DNA of 64,000 bases from Pseudokineococcus lusitanus (GCF_003751265.1 NZ_RJKN01000006.1:248001-312000); one strand, 5' to 3'; shown: positions 56,665-64,000, counted from the first letter of the stretch. The notes: generated by a model from the sequence alone, not told the origin. Program-made: numbers and translations.

Positions 56665-58005
56665 TCAGTACTGGGCGAGCACCCCGGTGGCGATCTCCTG
56701 CATGCGGGCCGCGCCCTCCTCGGGCGTGGTCTGCCCGAGGATGACCTCGGCGACGACGGGGAGCGTCTCGTTGGCGATCGGCGCGGTCCACGGGAAGGGC
56801 TCGGCCGGGGGCGCGTTGTCGATCGCGTCGATGGCGGCCTCGGCGTACGGGCCGCTGTCGGGGGTCACGACGCCGTCGCGCGCCGGGTAGGCGGCGGGGA
56901 CGGACGCCTCGGAGGCCTCCTGGGAGACCGAGGACGCGATGACCTCGAAGAGGACCGCGGGGTCGACCGTCGTGTTGGTCGGGATCGACCAGCCGTCGAC
57001 GGACAGGGCGCTGTACTGCGGGCCCGAGTCGCCGACCGTGGGCGGCGGCGCGAAGGCGAAGTCGGCGGCGAACTCGGTGTTGGACTCGACCGTGAGGTCG
57101 CTCATGCGGCCCGAGAACATGATCGCCATGGCGGCGTCGCCGTTGTACATCTGCTGCTGGACGGCCGGCTGGTCGAAGGTCGTGACCTGCGGGTCCATGA
57201 AGGGCGTGAGGCTCTTCAGCTCCTCGAGCGCCGTGACGGCCAGCGGGTCGTCGAAGTTCGGCGTCTTGGTCTCCGGGTCGACGTAGTCGACGCCGAGGGA
57301 GCCGAGCGCCGCGTCGTAGGCGGTGGCGAGGTCGCCGCTCGCGAGCCACGGGAGCGCCAGCGGGTACTGGAACTCGCCGGAGTCCTGGAGCGCCTGCGAG
57401 ACCTCCTTGAGCTCCGCGAAGGTCGTCGGCGGCTCGAGGCCCTGCTCCTCGAAGACGTCGGCGCGGTACGCCATGACGAACATCTGCGCCTGCATGGGGA
57501 GGGCGTAGAGGTCGCCCTCGTACGTCATCGCCTCGAGCATCCCGGCGTTGAGCTCGCCGAGCCCGTACTCCTCGCCGAACTGGTCGACGTACTCGTTGAG
57601 GGGCTGGAGCGACCCCTCGGTGCCGAGCTGCGGGATGATGTAGCCGTACGTCTCGATGACGTCGTACGTGCCCTCGTCGCCCGCCAGCGTGGCCGTGGTG
57701 CGCTGCACCTGGCCGGCGAAGTCGATGGGCTCGTGCTCGACCGTGAGGTCGCCCTGGGTGCAGCTGTTCACCATCGTGTCGGTGAAGGGGTCGATCGCCG
57801 AGGAGTTGTAGGCGAGGACGTTGACGGTCGTCGGCTCCGAGACCTCGACCGCGCACTCCACCTCGGCGGCGTTCTCGTTGCCGGTCCGCGAGCCGGCGCC
57901 GCAGCCCGCGAGGGCGAGCGCGCCGACGGCCGTGAGGGCCACGGCACGGCGGGCGCGCCGGGGGCCGGCGGAGGTGGGCAGGGGTCGGTGCAGCGCTGCG
58001 CGCAT
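56665..58005 (-). CDS. Sugar ABC transporter substrate-binding lipoprotein (CUT1)
   Basis: A 446-residue extracellular solute-binding protein family 1 member. It has a basic N-terminus, a hydrophobic segment and the lipobox L-A-L-A-G-C-G, giving a lipid-modified Cys near residue 35. The mature part shows V-N-V-L-A-Y-N-S-S, T-Y-D-V-I-E-T-Y-G-Y and P-A-V-Q-Q-Q-M-Y-N-G-D-A-A-M-A-I-M-F-S-G-R, fitting sugar-binding proteins. The mature sequence is acidic. ATG 58005 has an AGGAGCACAG site. The sugar is unknown; the nearby galactose and alpha-galactosidase genes are suggestive only. Confidence 0.92.
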   Translation of the reverse strand: MRAALHRPLPTSAGPRRARRAVALTAVGALALAGCGAGSRTGNENAAEVECAVEVSEPTTVNVLAYNSSAIDPFTDTMVNSCTQGDLTVEHEPIDFAGQVQRTTATLAGDEGTYDVIETYGYIIPQLGTEGSLQPLNEYVDQFGEEYGLGELNAGMLEAMTYEGDLYALPMQAQMFVMAYRADVFEEQGLEPPTTFAELKEVSQALQDSGEFQYPLALPWLASGDLATAYDAALGSLGVDYVDPETKTPNFDDPLAVTALEELKSLTPFMDPQVTTFDQPAVQQQMYNGDAAMAIMFSGRMSDLTVESNTEFAADFAFAPPPTVGDSGPQYSALSVDGWSIPTNTTVDPAVLFEVIASSVSQEASEASVPAAYPARDGVVTPDSGPYAEAAIDAIDNAPPAEPFPWTAPIANETLPVVAEVILGQTTPEEGAARMQEIATGVLAQY

Positions 58006-58179
58006 CTGTGCTCCTGTCGACGGCGGGCGTCCTGGCCCGCGCGGGGTGTGCCGGGGATCCGGCAGGTGTGACCCGGTCGTGCGTCCCGGTCGGTGCCCTC
58101 GGCTCGGCCCGCCGGCGCGCCCTGCTGGGGCGTCCGGCCCGGGCCTCCGCGCTGGGCAGGCTGGGTATCGGCAGGCGCG

Positions 58180-58193
58180 ATGTGGCGCCACGT
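58180..58193. promoter_or_regulatory. Palindromic operator candidate at the ABC operon transcription start
   Basis: ATGTGGCGCCACGT, an almost perfect 14-bp palindrome (one mismatch), placed just downstream of the putative -10 (TATGCT) on the minus strand. A dimeric sugar-responsive repressor such as a LacI-type protein could bind here; none is encoded next to the operon. Confidence 0.5.
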
Positions 58194-58199
58194 CCGGTG

Positions 58200-58205
58200 A
58201 GCATA
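58200..58205 (-). promoter_or_regulatory. -10 element of the sugar ABC operon
   Basis: TATGCT on the minus strand, a good -10. The start of transcription would be near 58193, giving a leader of about 190 nt. The -35 is not clear. Confidence 0.5.
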
Positions 58206-58481
58206 GGCCGGACGGGGGACATCGGCGGTCGGTCCGCACGTCGGGCCCACGGGGCGGCGCCGCGGCGACGCCCGGAGGACCGGTCCTGGCGGCTGCCGGC
58301 GTCGCTGCCTACGATCGTCGCCGCGCCCTGACTCCGCGCCGTGCCTCAGCCCGCCGCCCCCGAGGAGCCATGTGCCCCGCAGCCACCCGACCGCGGTCGG
58401 GCGCCCCCGCCGCGCCCGTCCCGGACCCCTGCCGCACGCCCGTCGGCGGCCCGCCCCTGCCCTCCCGCACGGTGTACGCCG

Positions 58482-58487
58482 TAAGGT
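58482..58487 (+). promoter_or_regulatory. -10 element of a probable leaderless promoter for the STAS gene
   Basis: TAAGGT, 6 nt before the GTG at 58494. One of the clearest leaderless candidates here. Confidence 0.6.
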
Positions 58488-58493
58488 CGCGGC

Positions 58494-58889
58494 GTGAGCA
58501 CGGCGGAGACGGACGACGGGGCGGTGGGCCGGGAGCCCACGGCGACGCCGTCGACCCCGTCCACGGGCTCCCTCCCCGCCGTGGCCCCCCGCCCCGCCGG
58601 CCCGTCGGGCACGGTCGAGGCCTCGCCGGACGAGCCGGGCGTCGTCGTCCTGCGCGGCGAGGTCGACGCGTCGGTCGTCGCCGGCGTCCCCGACGCGCTC
58701 GTCACCTCGGGCGTCCGGGTGGCCGACGTCGCCGGCGTCACCTTCATCGACTCCGGCGGCATCCACCTGCTGCTGCGCCTGCACCGCGCCGCCCCCGAGG
58801 GGCTCGACCTCCGCGGTGCGTCCGAGGACGGGCTCGTCGTCGCGGTGCTCGCGACGCTCGGCCTCGCCGGGCTCTTCGGCCGCGCCTGA
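58494..58889 (+). CDS. STAS domain protein (anti-anti-sigma factor type)
   Basis: A 131-residue protein with a Thr/Pro/Ala-rich leader of 45 residues and a STAS domain. The latter has V-V-V-L-R-G-E-V-D-A-S-V, then V-T-F-I-D-S-G-G-I-H-L-L-L-R-L, where the Ser in D-S-G-G is the usual phosphorylation site. Unphosphorylated, such proteins bind a HATPase anti-sigma kinase and free a sigma factor. The HATPase gene at 58957-59613, convergent with it, is an obvious partner; the SpoIIE phosphatase at 34763 could be the activator. Confidence 0.88.
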   Translation: MSTAETDDGAVGREPTATPSTPSTGSLPAVAPRPAGPSGTVEASPDEPGVVVLRGEVDASVVAGVPDALVTSGVRVADVAGVTFIDSGGIHLLLRLHRAAPEGLDLRGASEDGLVVAVLATLGLAGLFGRA

Positions 58890-58922
58890 CCCCTCGTCCT
58901 GTCCGACGACGGGACGGGCGTG

Positions 58923-58942
58923 CCGCCGACTGCCCTCGGCGG
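58923..58942. terminator. Hairpin between convergent STAS and HATPase genes
   Basis: A 7-bp stem (CCGCCGA with TCGGCGG) with a 6-nt loop in the 67-bp gap. It is short, so termination is only likely. Confidence 0.45.
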
Positions 58943-58956
58943 GCCGGCGACCGGTG

Positions 58957-59613
58957 TCAGCCCTCGGCCTGCCGCAGCTGGTCCGTCCGCAGGCGGGCCC
59001 AGACGTGCTTCGTCGTGGCCGTCGTGCGCCACGAGACCTCGAGCGCCAGGCGCGCGGCCAGGAGCATGCCGCGGCCGCCGTCGCGGTGACCGCCCTCGAC
59101 GAACTGCGGGAGCCGACGGGTGTCGTGGTCGACCGTCTCGACGACGACCTCGCGCACCGGCCCGCCCGTCGTCGGCAGGTGGAGCCGCAGCAGCACCGGC
59201 GGCCGCCCGTGCCGGATGGCGTTGCTGGCCAGCTCGGTCGCGACGAGCAGCATGTGGTCCATGGCGCTCGGCGCGTCGCCGCTGCCCCGGTCGACGTCGT
59301 CCGGGAGGACCTCGGTCACGCGCCGGGCCACGGCCTGCCGGAGGTCGGCGAGCTCGTCGAGGGTGTCGACGTCCCACGCGCGGTCGAGGGCGAAGCCGGC
59401 GGGGAACTCCTCCGCCTCGCCGGCGGACGAGCGCCCGTGCGGCTGCGCGTCTACGGCCTCGTTGAGCGCGTCACGGCGGAAGTCGGTCGGCGGGCCGGCG
59501 TCGGGGGAGGGTGCCACTCCTCCAGGGTCCCGCCGCCCCGGCGGGGGCTGCCACTCGGGGCGCGGCCGGGGCGACGCGACGTGGGTGCGGCGGACGGTTG
59601 ACCCGCCCCGCAC
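58957..59613 (-). CDS. HATPase_c_2 family ATP-binding protein (anti-sigma kinase type)
   Basis: A 218-residue protein. After a 90-residue low-complexity leader and D-E-L-A-D-L-R-Q-A-V-A-R-R-V comes the GHKL ATPase core. It has the N box L-L-V-A-T-E-L-A-S-N-A-I-R-H-G and the later E-G-G-H-R-D-G-G-R-G-M-L-L-A (G box). This is typical of SpoIIAB/RsbW-like serine kinases that bind sigma factors or phosphorylate STAS proteins. No sigma factor gene is adjacent. GTG 59613 is used; a start further inside is possible. Confidence 0.85.
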   Translation of the reverse strand: MRGGSTVRRTHVASPRPRPEWQPPPGRRDPGGVAPSPDAGPPTDFRRDALNEAVDAQPHGRSSAGEAEEFPAGFALDRAWDVDTLDELADLRQAVARRVTEVLPDDVDRGSGDAPSAMDHMLLVATELASNAIRHGRPPVLLRLHLPTTGGPVREVVVETVDHDTRRLPQFVEGGHRDGGRGMLLAARLALEVSWRTTATTKHVWARLRTDQLRQAEG

Positions 59614-59677
59614 GGCGCGTCACGCTGAGCCACCCCTGGTCCAGATCCGTGGCCGGCGCTCCTCCCGGAGGTGCCCC

Positions 59678-60232
59678 GTGCCGGACCGTCCCGACCTCGT
59701 CGTCCTCGTCGACCCCGCCACCCGGTCGGCCGTCGTCCGGGTGACCGGGCCCCTGCCGCACGGGACCGCGGCCTCCGTGCGCGACGTCGTGCGCCGGGCC
59801 GTCACCGTCACGGGGCCCTGGGTCACCGTCGACCTGGTCGGGTGCACGGGCCTGGCCCCCTCCGTGGCGGAGTGCCTCGTCGACGAGCACGAGCGCCTGC
59901 GGGCCTGGGGCGGGGCGCTGGTCTGCGAGGGGGTGCCGCCCACGCTCCCCGCACCGATGGCGACCGGCGGCGGGGCGGCGCCGGAGCCGGGGGACCTCAC
60001 GGACGCCGAGCTCGTCGTGCTCCTGCGGCGGGCCCTGGTGCGCCGGCTGCACGCCGACGGCGAGCCCGAGCGCACCGCCGCCGGCCGTCGGCTCCTCGTG
60101 CTGCTCCGCGAGCACGAACGCCGCGGCGGCTCCTGGCCGCCCCGACCGGACGACGCCGTCCCGGACGGGCACGGGTCCACGTGGAACACCGGCGCGCCCC
60201 CGCTGGTTGAGGACCGCCATGAGCACCCGTGA
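59678..60232 (+). CDS. Divergent STAS-like / ANTAR-neighbour type signalling protein of unknown role
   Basis: A 184-residue protein. Residues 1-85 look like a degenerate STAS fold (D-L-V-V-L-V-D-P-A-T-R-S-A-V-V-R-V-T-G, V-T-V-D-L-V-G-C-T-G-L-A-P-S-V-A-E-C-L-V). The motif is T-G-L-A instead of D-S-S/G-G, so the phosphorylation site is lost. The second half is helical (D-A-E-L-V-V-L-L-R-R-A-L-V-R-R-L). GTG 59678 has a CGGAGG site. The gene contains a parS-like site near its 3' end and overlaps the thioredoxin start by 14 nt. The STAS assignment is moderate. Confidence 0.6.
   Translation: MPDRPDLVVLVDPATRSAVVRVTGPLPHGTAASVRDVVRRAVTVTGPWVTVDLVGCTGLAPSVAECLVDEHERLRAWGGALVCEGVPPTLPAPMATGGGAAPEPGDLTDAELVVLLRRALVRRLHADGEPERTAAGRRLLVLLREHERRGGSWPPRPDDAVPDGHGSTWNTGAPPLVEDRHEHP
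60174..60187. promoter_or_regulatory. parS-like site (one mismatch) inside a coding region
   Basis: GGTCCACGTGGAAC differs by one base from the perfect copies at 3570, 6488 and 6528. It lies in the 3' part of the STAS-like gene, which codes for S-T-W-N there. About 57 kb from the parAB sites. Confidence 0.65.
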
Positions 60233-60596
60233 GCTGACGCTGGCCGAGCACGACGCGACCGTCGCCGAGGGCATCGTCCTCATCGACTTCTGGGCCGAGT
60301 GGTGCGGCCCGTGCAAGCGCTTCGCGCCCGTCTACGAGAAGGTCTCGACGGCGAACGAGGACATCACCTTCGCCAAGGTGGACACCGAGGCGGAGCAGGA
60401 GCTCGCCGCCCGCTACGGCATCACCTCGATCCCCACGCTCGTCGCCTACCGCGACGGCATCCCCGTCTTCAGCCAGCCCGGCGCCCTGCCGCAGCCGGCC
60501 CTCGAGGACCTCGTGGGCCAGCTCCGCGGCCTCGACATGACCGAGGTGCGTCAGCGCTACGACGAGGCGATGGCCCAGCAGGGCCAGCAGGCCTGA
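60219..60596 (+). CDS. Thioredoxin family protein (second thioredoxin)
   Basis: A 125-residue thioredoxin fold with D-F-W-A-E-W-C-G-P-C-K (Trp28, Cys29, Cys32), K-V-D-T-E-A-E-Q-E-L and the cis-Pro motif T-S-I-P-T-L. The C-terminal helix is extended (Y-D-E-A-M-A-Q-Q-G-Q-Q-A). It resembles stand-alone thioredoxins of actinobacteria that differ from the TrxB-linked one at 8644. ATG 60219 has TTGAGGA upstream and overlaps the previous gene by 14 nt. A strong terminator follows. Confidence 0.93.
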   Translation: MSTRELTLAEHDATVAEGIVLIDFWAEWCGPCKRFAPVYEKVSTANEDITFAKVDTEAEQELAARYGITSIPTLVAYRDGIPVFSQPGALPQPALEDLVGQLRGLDMTEVRQRYDEAMAQQGQQA

Positions 60597-60616
60597 GCCG
60601 CAGCACCTCCCGCACG

Positions 60617-60658
60617 ACCGACGGCGCCGCCCCCCCTCGGGGGACCGGCGCCGTCGGT
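60617..60658. terminator. Strong bidirectional hairpin terminator
   Basis: A 13-bp outer stem (60617-60629 with 60646-60658) with an inner C-run/G-run stem, between convergent thioredoxin and CDP-glycerol transferase-like genes. Confidence 0.8.
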
Positions 60659-60685
60659 GCGTCCTTGCCCGGGCGGTGGGGGTGG

Positions 60686-61750
60686 TCAGAGCCCCGTCTG
60701 CTCGAGCAGGCGCCGGGTCGCGCCGCCGTCGTCGAGCGGTGCCCAGCGGCGGACGAACTCCGCGCGCCGGCCGGCCCACGCCGCGGTGACGGCGGGCAGG
60801 TCCGCCAGCACGGCCTCGAGCTCGGCCTGGGTGCGGACGACCGGGCCCGGCGACTGCTCGTCGAGGTCGAGGTAGAAGCCGCGCAGCGTGTCGCGGTAGT
60901 GCTCCAGGTCGTAGGCGAAGAGCACGACGGGGAGGTCCGTCGGGGCGACGTCGAAGAGCGACGACGAGTAGTCGGTGACGAAGGCGTCGGCCGCGAGGTA
61001 GAGCTCGGCGATGTCGGGGTGCGCGCCGACGTCGAGGACGCGCTCGTGGGACGCACCGGCGCCCCGGAGGACGAAGTAGTGCAGCCGGACGAGTACGCGC
61101 CAGCCCTCGCCGAGCCGGTCGGCCAGGCCGGCGGCGTCGAGGCCGCCCGTGCCGCCGTCGGCCGCCGCGTGGTCCTCGTCGTCGCGCCACGTCGGCGCGT
61201 AGAGGACGACCTTCTCGTCGTCGCCGAGCCCGAGGCGCCGCCGCACGTCGGCCCGCCGCGCGTCGCGGTCGGGGGCGTGGAGGACGTCGTTGCGCGGGTA
61301 CCCCGTGTCGAGCACCCGGCCCTCGTAGCGGAAGGCGCGGGCCAGCAGCGCGCTGCCCTCGCCGCCCGGGCCGACGAGGCAGCCCCAGCGGTCCACCTCG
61401 GCCTGCAGCAGGCGCATGTCCTCGTCGCTGTACTGCGTGTGCGCGTCGCCGTGGATGCGCTTGAGCGGGGTGCCGTGCCACGTCTGGACGTACAGACCGC
61501 CCTCGCGGAGCGACCACGCGTCCTGGTCCATGTGGGTGTTCGCCACGACGGCGTCGGCGCCGTCGAGCGCGGCCACCGCGGCCGGGGTGCGGATCGGGAC
61601 GGTCGTGACGCCCTCGGGGAAGCCCGCGAGGTGCCGCTCGTCGGCGAGCCACAGGTGCTCCACGTCGTCGCCGCGCGCGAGCAGCGCCTGGTGCACGGCG
61701 CGCGGGTTGTCCGCGTAGCGCCCGTTGAAGCTGTTGTAGACGACGCGCAC
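60686..61750 (-). CDS. CDP-glycerol glycerophosphotransferase-like protein (TagF/TagB family)
   Basis: A 354-residue protein with R-V-V-Y-N-S-F-N-G-R-Y-A-D-N-P at the start. Y-V-Q-T-W-H-G-T-P-L-K-R-I follows, a motif diagnostic of teichoic-acid polymerising Glyphos_transf enzymes. Further motifs are G-Y-P-R-N-D-V-L, V-L-Y-A-P-T-W-R-D-D, and the second signature A-F-V-T-D-Y-S-S-S-L-F-D-V-A with F-Y-L-D-L near the end. It should transfer glycerol- or polyol-phosphate to a wall polymer at the inner membrane face. GTG 61750 has a perfect GAGGAGGG site; the longer upstream frame is not used. It is a stand-alone copy. Confidence 0.9.
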   Translation of the reverse strand: MRVVYNSFNGRYADNPRAVHQALLARGDDVEHLWLADERHLAGFPEGVTTVPIRTPAAVAALDGADAVVANTHMDQDAWSLREGGLYVQTWHGTPLKRIHGDAHTQYSDEDMRLLQAEVDRWGCLVGPGGEGSALLARAFRYEGRVLDTGYPRNDVLHAPDRDARRADVRRRLGLGDDEKVVLYAPTWRDDEDHAAADGGTGGLDAAGLADRLGEGWRVLVRLHYFVLRGAGASHERVLDVGAHPDIAELYLAADAFVTDYSSSLFDVAPTDLPVVLFAYDLEHYRDTLRGFYLDLDEQSPGPVVRTQAELEAVLADLPAVTAAWAGRRAEFVRRWAPLDDGGATRRLLEQTGL

Positions 61751-61913
61751 GCGTCCCTCCTCGTCCGCCGGGTGGGGCAGGGCGGACCCTACGGCCGTGC
61801 CGCCGGCTGCCCCGACCGGCCGGGCGCCCCGACCTGCCGGACCGCGCGCGGTGCGCGACGCTGCGCCCGCGCGGGAGACCACCGCGCGCCCGCCGCCGGA
61901 GAGGACCGCGCCC

Positions 61914-63563
61914 ATGCTGACGACCACGGCCGACGAGTGGTGGACGACGGGGGTCGGCTACTGCCTCGACCTCGAGCGCTTCGCCGACGGCGACGGCGAC
62001 GGGCACGGCGACCTGCTGGGCCTGGGCCGCCACCTCGACCACCTCGAGCGGCTCGGCGTCACCTTCGTGTGGCTGCAGCCCTTCTACCCCTCGCCGGAGG
62101 GCGACGACGGGTACGACGTCAGCGACTACTACGCCGTCGACCCTGCCGTCGGCTCCCTCGGTCACCTCGTCGAGGTCGTCCGTGCGCTGCGCGAGCGCGG
62201 CATCCGCACGCTCGTGGACCTCGTCGTCAACCACACCTCCGTCGAGCACGCGTGGTTCCGGGACGCGCGGTCGTCGCGGGACTCGCCCTACCGCGACTGG
62301 TACGTGTGGCGCGACGAGCCCGACCCGGCCGACGACGACACCGACCTCTTCTTCCCCGGCGAGGAGGACTCGGTCTGGTCCTACGACGAGGCCGCCGGCC
62401 AGTACTTCCGGCACCGCTTCTACAGCCACCAGCCGGACCTCAACACGTCGAACCCCGAGGTCCGCGACGAGATCCGCCGCATCATGGGCTTCTGGCTGGA
62501 GCTGGGCGTCGTCGGCTTCCGCGTGGACGCCGTGCCGTACTTCGTCGAGACGGCCACGCGGGAGGGCGACGCCGACGACGAGGGCGACGGCGCGCTCGCC
62601 GAGCCGGTCCACCGGGGCCTGCGGCGCGACGCGGGGGCGCTGTCGGAGTCCTTCCAGATGCTCGACCTCATGCGGGCGTTCATCTCCCGCCGCTCGAGCG
62701 AGGCGATCATGCTCGGGGAGGTCAACCTCCCCTACGACGAGCAGCTCGAGTTCTTCGGCGGCTCCAACGCGCGCATGACGATGAACTTCGACTTCGTCCT
62801 CAACCAGCAGATGCACCTGGCGCTGGCCCGGCAGGACGCCGGCCCGCTGCTGGCCGCCCTCCGCGGGCGCCCGGAGCTGGCCCCCAGCAAGTCGTTCGGC
62901 GTCTTCGTGCGCAACCACGACGAGCTGTCGCTCGACCAGCTGGCCGAGGACGAGCTCGCCGAGGTGCTGGCCGCCTTCGGCCCGCGCGAGGAGCAGCAGA
63001 TCTTCGGGCGGGGCCTGCGGCTGCGGCTGCCGACGATGGTCGGCCACGACCGCGACCGGCTCGAGATGGTCTACGCGCTGGCCTTCTCGCTGCCCGGCAC
63101 CCCGGTCCTCTACTACGGCGAGGAGCTGGCGCAGGACGAGGACCTCGACCTGCCGGGGCGCCTCGCCGTCCGCACGCACGTCCGCTGGGGCTGCACGCCG
63201 GAGGGCGACGGCGTCGCGGACCAGGAGCGGGACCCCGGCTCCGTCCTGCACTTCTTCCGGACGCTCGTGGCCCGCTACCGCGACCGGCCCGAGCTCGGGC
63301 GGGGGTCGGTGGACCTCCTCGACGTCGGCAGCCCCGCCGTGCTCGCGCACCGCAGCACGTGGGCCGGCCGGACGACGGTGACGCTGCACAACCTCGGCGA
63401 GGAGCCGGTGACCGTGCGGCTGCCGGCCGACGTCGTCCCGGCCGGGCGGCGGGTCCTCGACCTCTTCGGCCTCGACGAGCAGGGCGGCGCCGAGGACGGC
63501 GGCGGCCTCGAGGTGACGCTCGGTCGCTACGGCTACCGCTGGTTCGGGGACGTCGTCGACTGA
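61914..63563 (+). CDS. GH13 alpha-amylase family enzyme (trehalose synthase-like)
   Basis: A 549-residue cytoplasmic GH13 protein. It begins D-E-W-W-T-T-G-V-G-Y-C-L-D-L-E-R-F-A-D-G, then Q-P-F-Y-P-S-P and D-L-V-V-N-H-T-S. G-F-R-V-D-A-V with nucleophile Asp205, M-L-G-E-V-N with acid Glu269, and N-H-D-E with Asp336 are the catalytic motifs. The start and the P-S-P-x-x-D-D-G-Y-D-V-S-D-Y-Y pattern resemble trehalose synthases/maltosyl enzymes, but the length is on the short side. The reaction is therefore not certain. ATG 61914 has a GGAGAGG site. It is divergent from the CDP-glycerol transferase-like gene. Confidence 0.88.
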   Translation: MLTTTADEWWTTGVGYCLDLERFADGDGDGHGDLLGLGRHLDHLERLGVTFVWLQPFYPSPEGDDGYDVSDYYAVDPAVGSLGHLVEVVRALRERGIRTLVDLVVNHTSVEHAWFRDARSSRDSPYRDWYVWRDEPDPADDDTDLFFPGEEDSVWSYDEAAGQYFRHRFYSHQPDLNTSNPEVRDEIRRIMGFWLELGVVGFRVDAVPYFVETATREGDADDEGDGALAEPVHRGLRRDAGALSESFQMLDLMRAFISRRSSEAIMLGEVNLPYDEQLEFFGGSNARMTMNFDFVLNQQMHLALARQDAGPLLAALRGRPELAPSKSFGVFVRNHDELSLDQLAEDELAEVLAAFGPREEQQIFGRGLRLRLPTMVGHDRDRLEMVYALAFSLPGTPVLYYGEELAQDEDLDLPGRLAVRTHVRWGCTPEGDGVADQERDPGSVLHFFRTLVARYRDRPELGRGSVDLLDVGSPAVLAHRSTWAGRTTVTLHNLGEEPVTVRLPADVVPAGRRVLDLFGLDEQGGAEDGGGLEVTLGRYGYRWFGDVVD

Positions 63564-63797
63564 CGACGCCCTCCTGCACCGCGACGGGGGTCCGCACCGG
63601 GCGACCGGGACGGGCCCCCGGCGTCGTGCGCCGCCCCCGAGGTGCGCGCGGCGGCGCCGCGGAGCATGGTGGGCACCGGTCCAGACCGGGGCCGTCGACC
63701 GCCCACGCGGACCACCACGGCCCGCGGCTCGCGAGCACGCCCCTGCACCCGCTGCTGCACGCGACCGACCTCCTCCGCCCGCCCCGCGTCGCCGACC

Positions 63798-64000
63798 TCA
63801 GCGACGGCCGCGGCGCACCTTGTGGCTCCCGTCGCAGTACGGGGCGATCGAGGAGCGCCCGCACCGGCACAGCGCCACCGTGCTCCGACGGCGCTCCACC
63901 GGCTCGCCGTCCACGTCGACGATCTCCACGTCGCCGCGCACCAGCAGCGGCCCGTCGGGGCAGACGGTGATGGTGGCGCCCTCGCCGGCGCCGCGGAGGA
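63798..64000 (-). CDS. CDGSH iron-sulfur domain protein (partial at window edge)
   Basis: The minus-strand frame ending at the TGA 63798-63800 encodes I-T-V-C-P-D-G-P-L-L-V-R-G-D-V-E-I-V-D, then C-R-C-G-R-S-S-I-A-P-Y-C-D-G-S-H-K and a short basic tail. C-x-C-x-G...P-Y-C-D-G-S-H is the 2Fe-2S binding motif of mitoNEET-type proteins. About 66 residues are visible; the start lies to the right of the window. The protein could carry electrons or clusters. Between the GH13 stop (63563) and this gene are 234 bp without recognised features. Confidence 0.88.
   Translation of the reverse strand, partial: LRGAGEGATITVCPDGPLLVRGDVEIVDVDGEPVERRRSTVALCRCGRSSIAPYCDGSHKVRRGRR

Larger units (their letters stand above)
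58006..58493. other. 488-bp divergent regulatory gap between ABC operon and STAS gene
   Basis: It holds the ABC promoter and palindrome (58180-58205) on one side and the leaderless STAS promoter (58482-58487) on the other. No open frame with coding character was seen in between. Confidence 0.55.

Noticed and set aside
61751-61927. Longer N-terminus for the CDP-glycerol transferase-like protein
   Set aside because: GTG 61750 has an excellent ribosome site and begins directly with the conserved fold; the extension overlaps the divergent gene start.

Overview
The window is a very GC-rich (visibly well above 70%) actinobacterial chromosome segment lying next to the replication origin. The left end carries rnpA (5' end cut off)-yidD-yidC-jag-rsmG-parA-parB. 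It is followed by cwlM, trxA, trxB, an anti-sigma factor gene, sigM, a pseudokinase gene, murJ, a DUF6049 gene, a Nudix gene and cca. This is the same order as around the origin of Mycobacterium tuberculosis. The next block, ponA - membrane glycosyltransferase-like gene - rpsF - ssb - rpsR - rplI - dnaB, matches the other flank of the origin in mycobacteria. Gene content and GC suggest Actinomycetes, perhaps a Kineosporiales-like lineage, but the genus cannot be fixed from the sequence alone. Start codons are largely GTG.

Layout. 1-7.3 kb: RNA processing, membrane insertion and chromosome partition genes on the + strand, with perfect 14-bp parS palindromes before parA and as a pair after parB. 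7.3-19.0 kb: a minus-strand run coding for envelope and redox functions (Nudix, DUF6049, MurJ, pseudokinase, SigM and its anti-sigma factor, thioredoxin system, CwlM-like amidase). 19.1-34.7 kb: cca, small membrane or unknown proteins, an MFS exporter, class A PBP, a GT87-like membrane protein, the S6-SSB-S18-L9 operon, a MATE exporter, a CynX-type MFS protein with a divergent GntR regulator, and dnaB. 34.7-45 kb: accessory genes, namely a GAF/PAS/SpoIIE phosphatase with a coupled unknown protein, an aminotransferase V, a GNAT, a DUF222-HNH gene behind a LexA-type SOS box, a quinone oxidoreductase and a secreted subtilisin. This block ends in a repeat-rich gene-free stretch. 45-58 kb: a diguanylate cyclase, a galactose block (DeoR-GalT-GalK, divergent alpha-galactosidase), an Eis-like acetyltransferase, and a sugar ABC importer (binding protein plus two permeases, no ATPase). 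58.5-64 kb: STAS and HATPase signalling genes, a second thioredoxin, a CDP-glycerol transferase-like gene, a GH13 enzyme, and a CDGSH protein cut by the window end.

How the parts fit. Origin-proximal genes supply chromosome segregation (ParA, ParB and five parS or parS-like sites), replication (SSB, DnaB), membrane insertion (YidC, YidD), and peptidoglycan synthesis (MurJ, PBP, CwlM-like protein). SigM and its anti-sigma factor overlap by 4 nt with each other and sit next to the thioredoxin genes. The galactose block looks like a regulated pathway for releasing and using alpha-galactosides.

No tRNA, rRNA, CRISPR array, transposase or prophage was recognised, and I did not find a clearly new multigene system. 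The most unusual signals are non-coding. They are a 148-bp two-tier inverted repeat at 53150-53297, a pair of mutually inverted palindromes at 20653-20741, tandem 14-bp and 8-bp repeats at 44664-45162, DnaA-box-like motifs with a 20-bp palindrome upstream of dnaB, tandem hairpins inside the ABC operon, and a recurring leaderless-promoter geometry in front of at least eleven genes.
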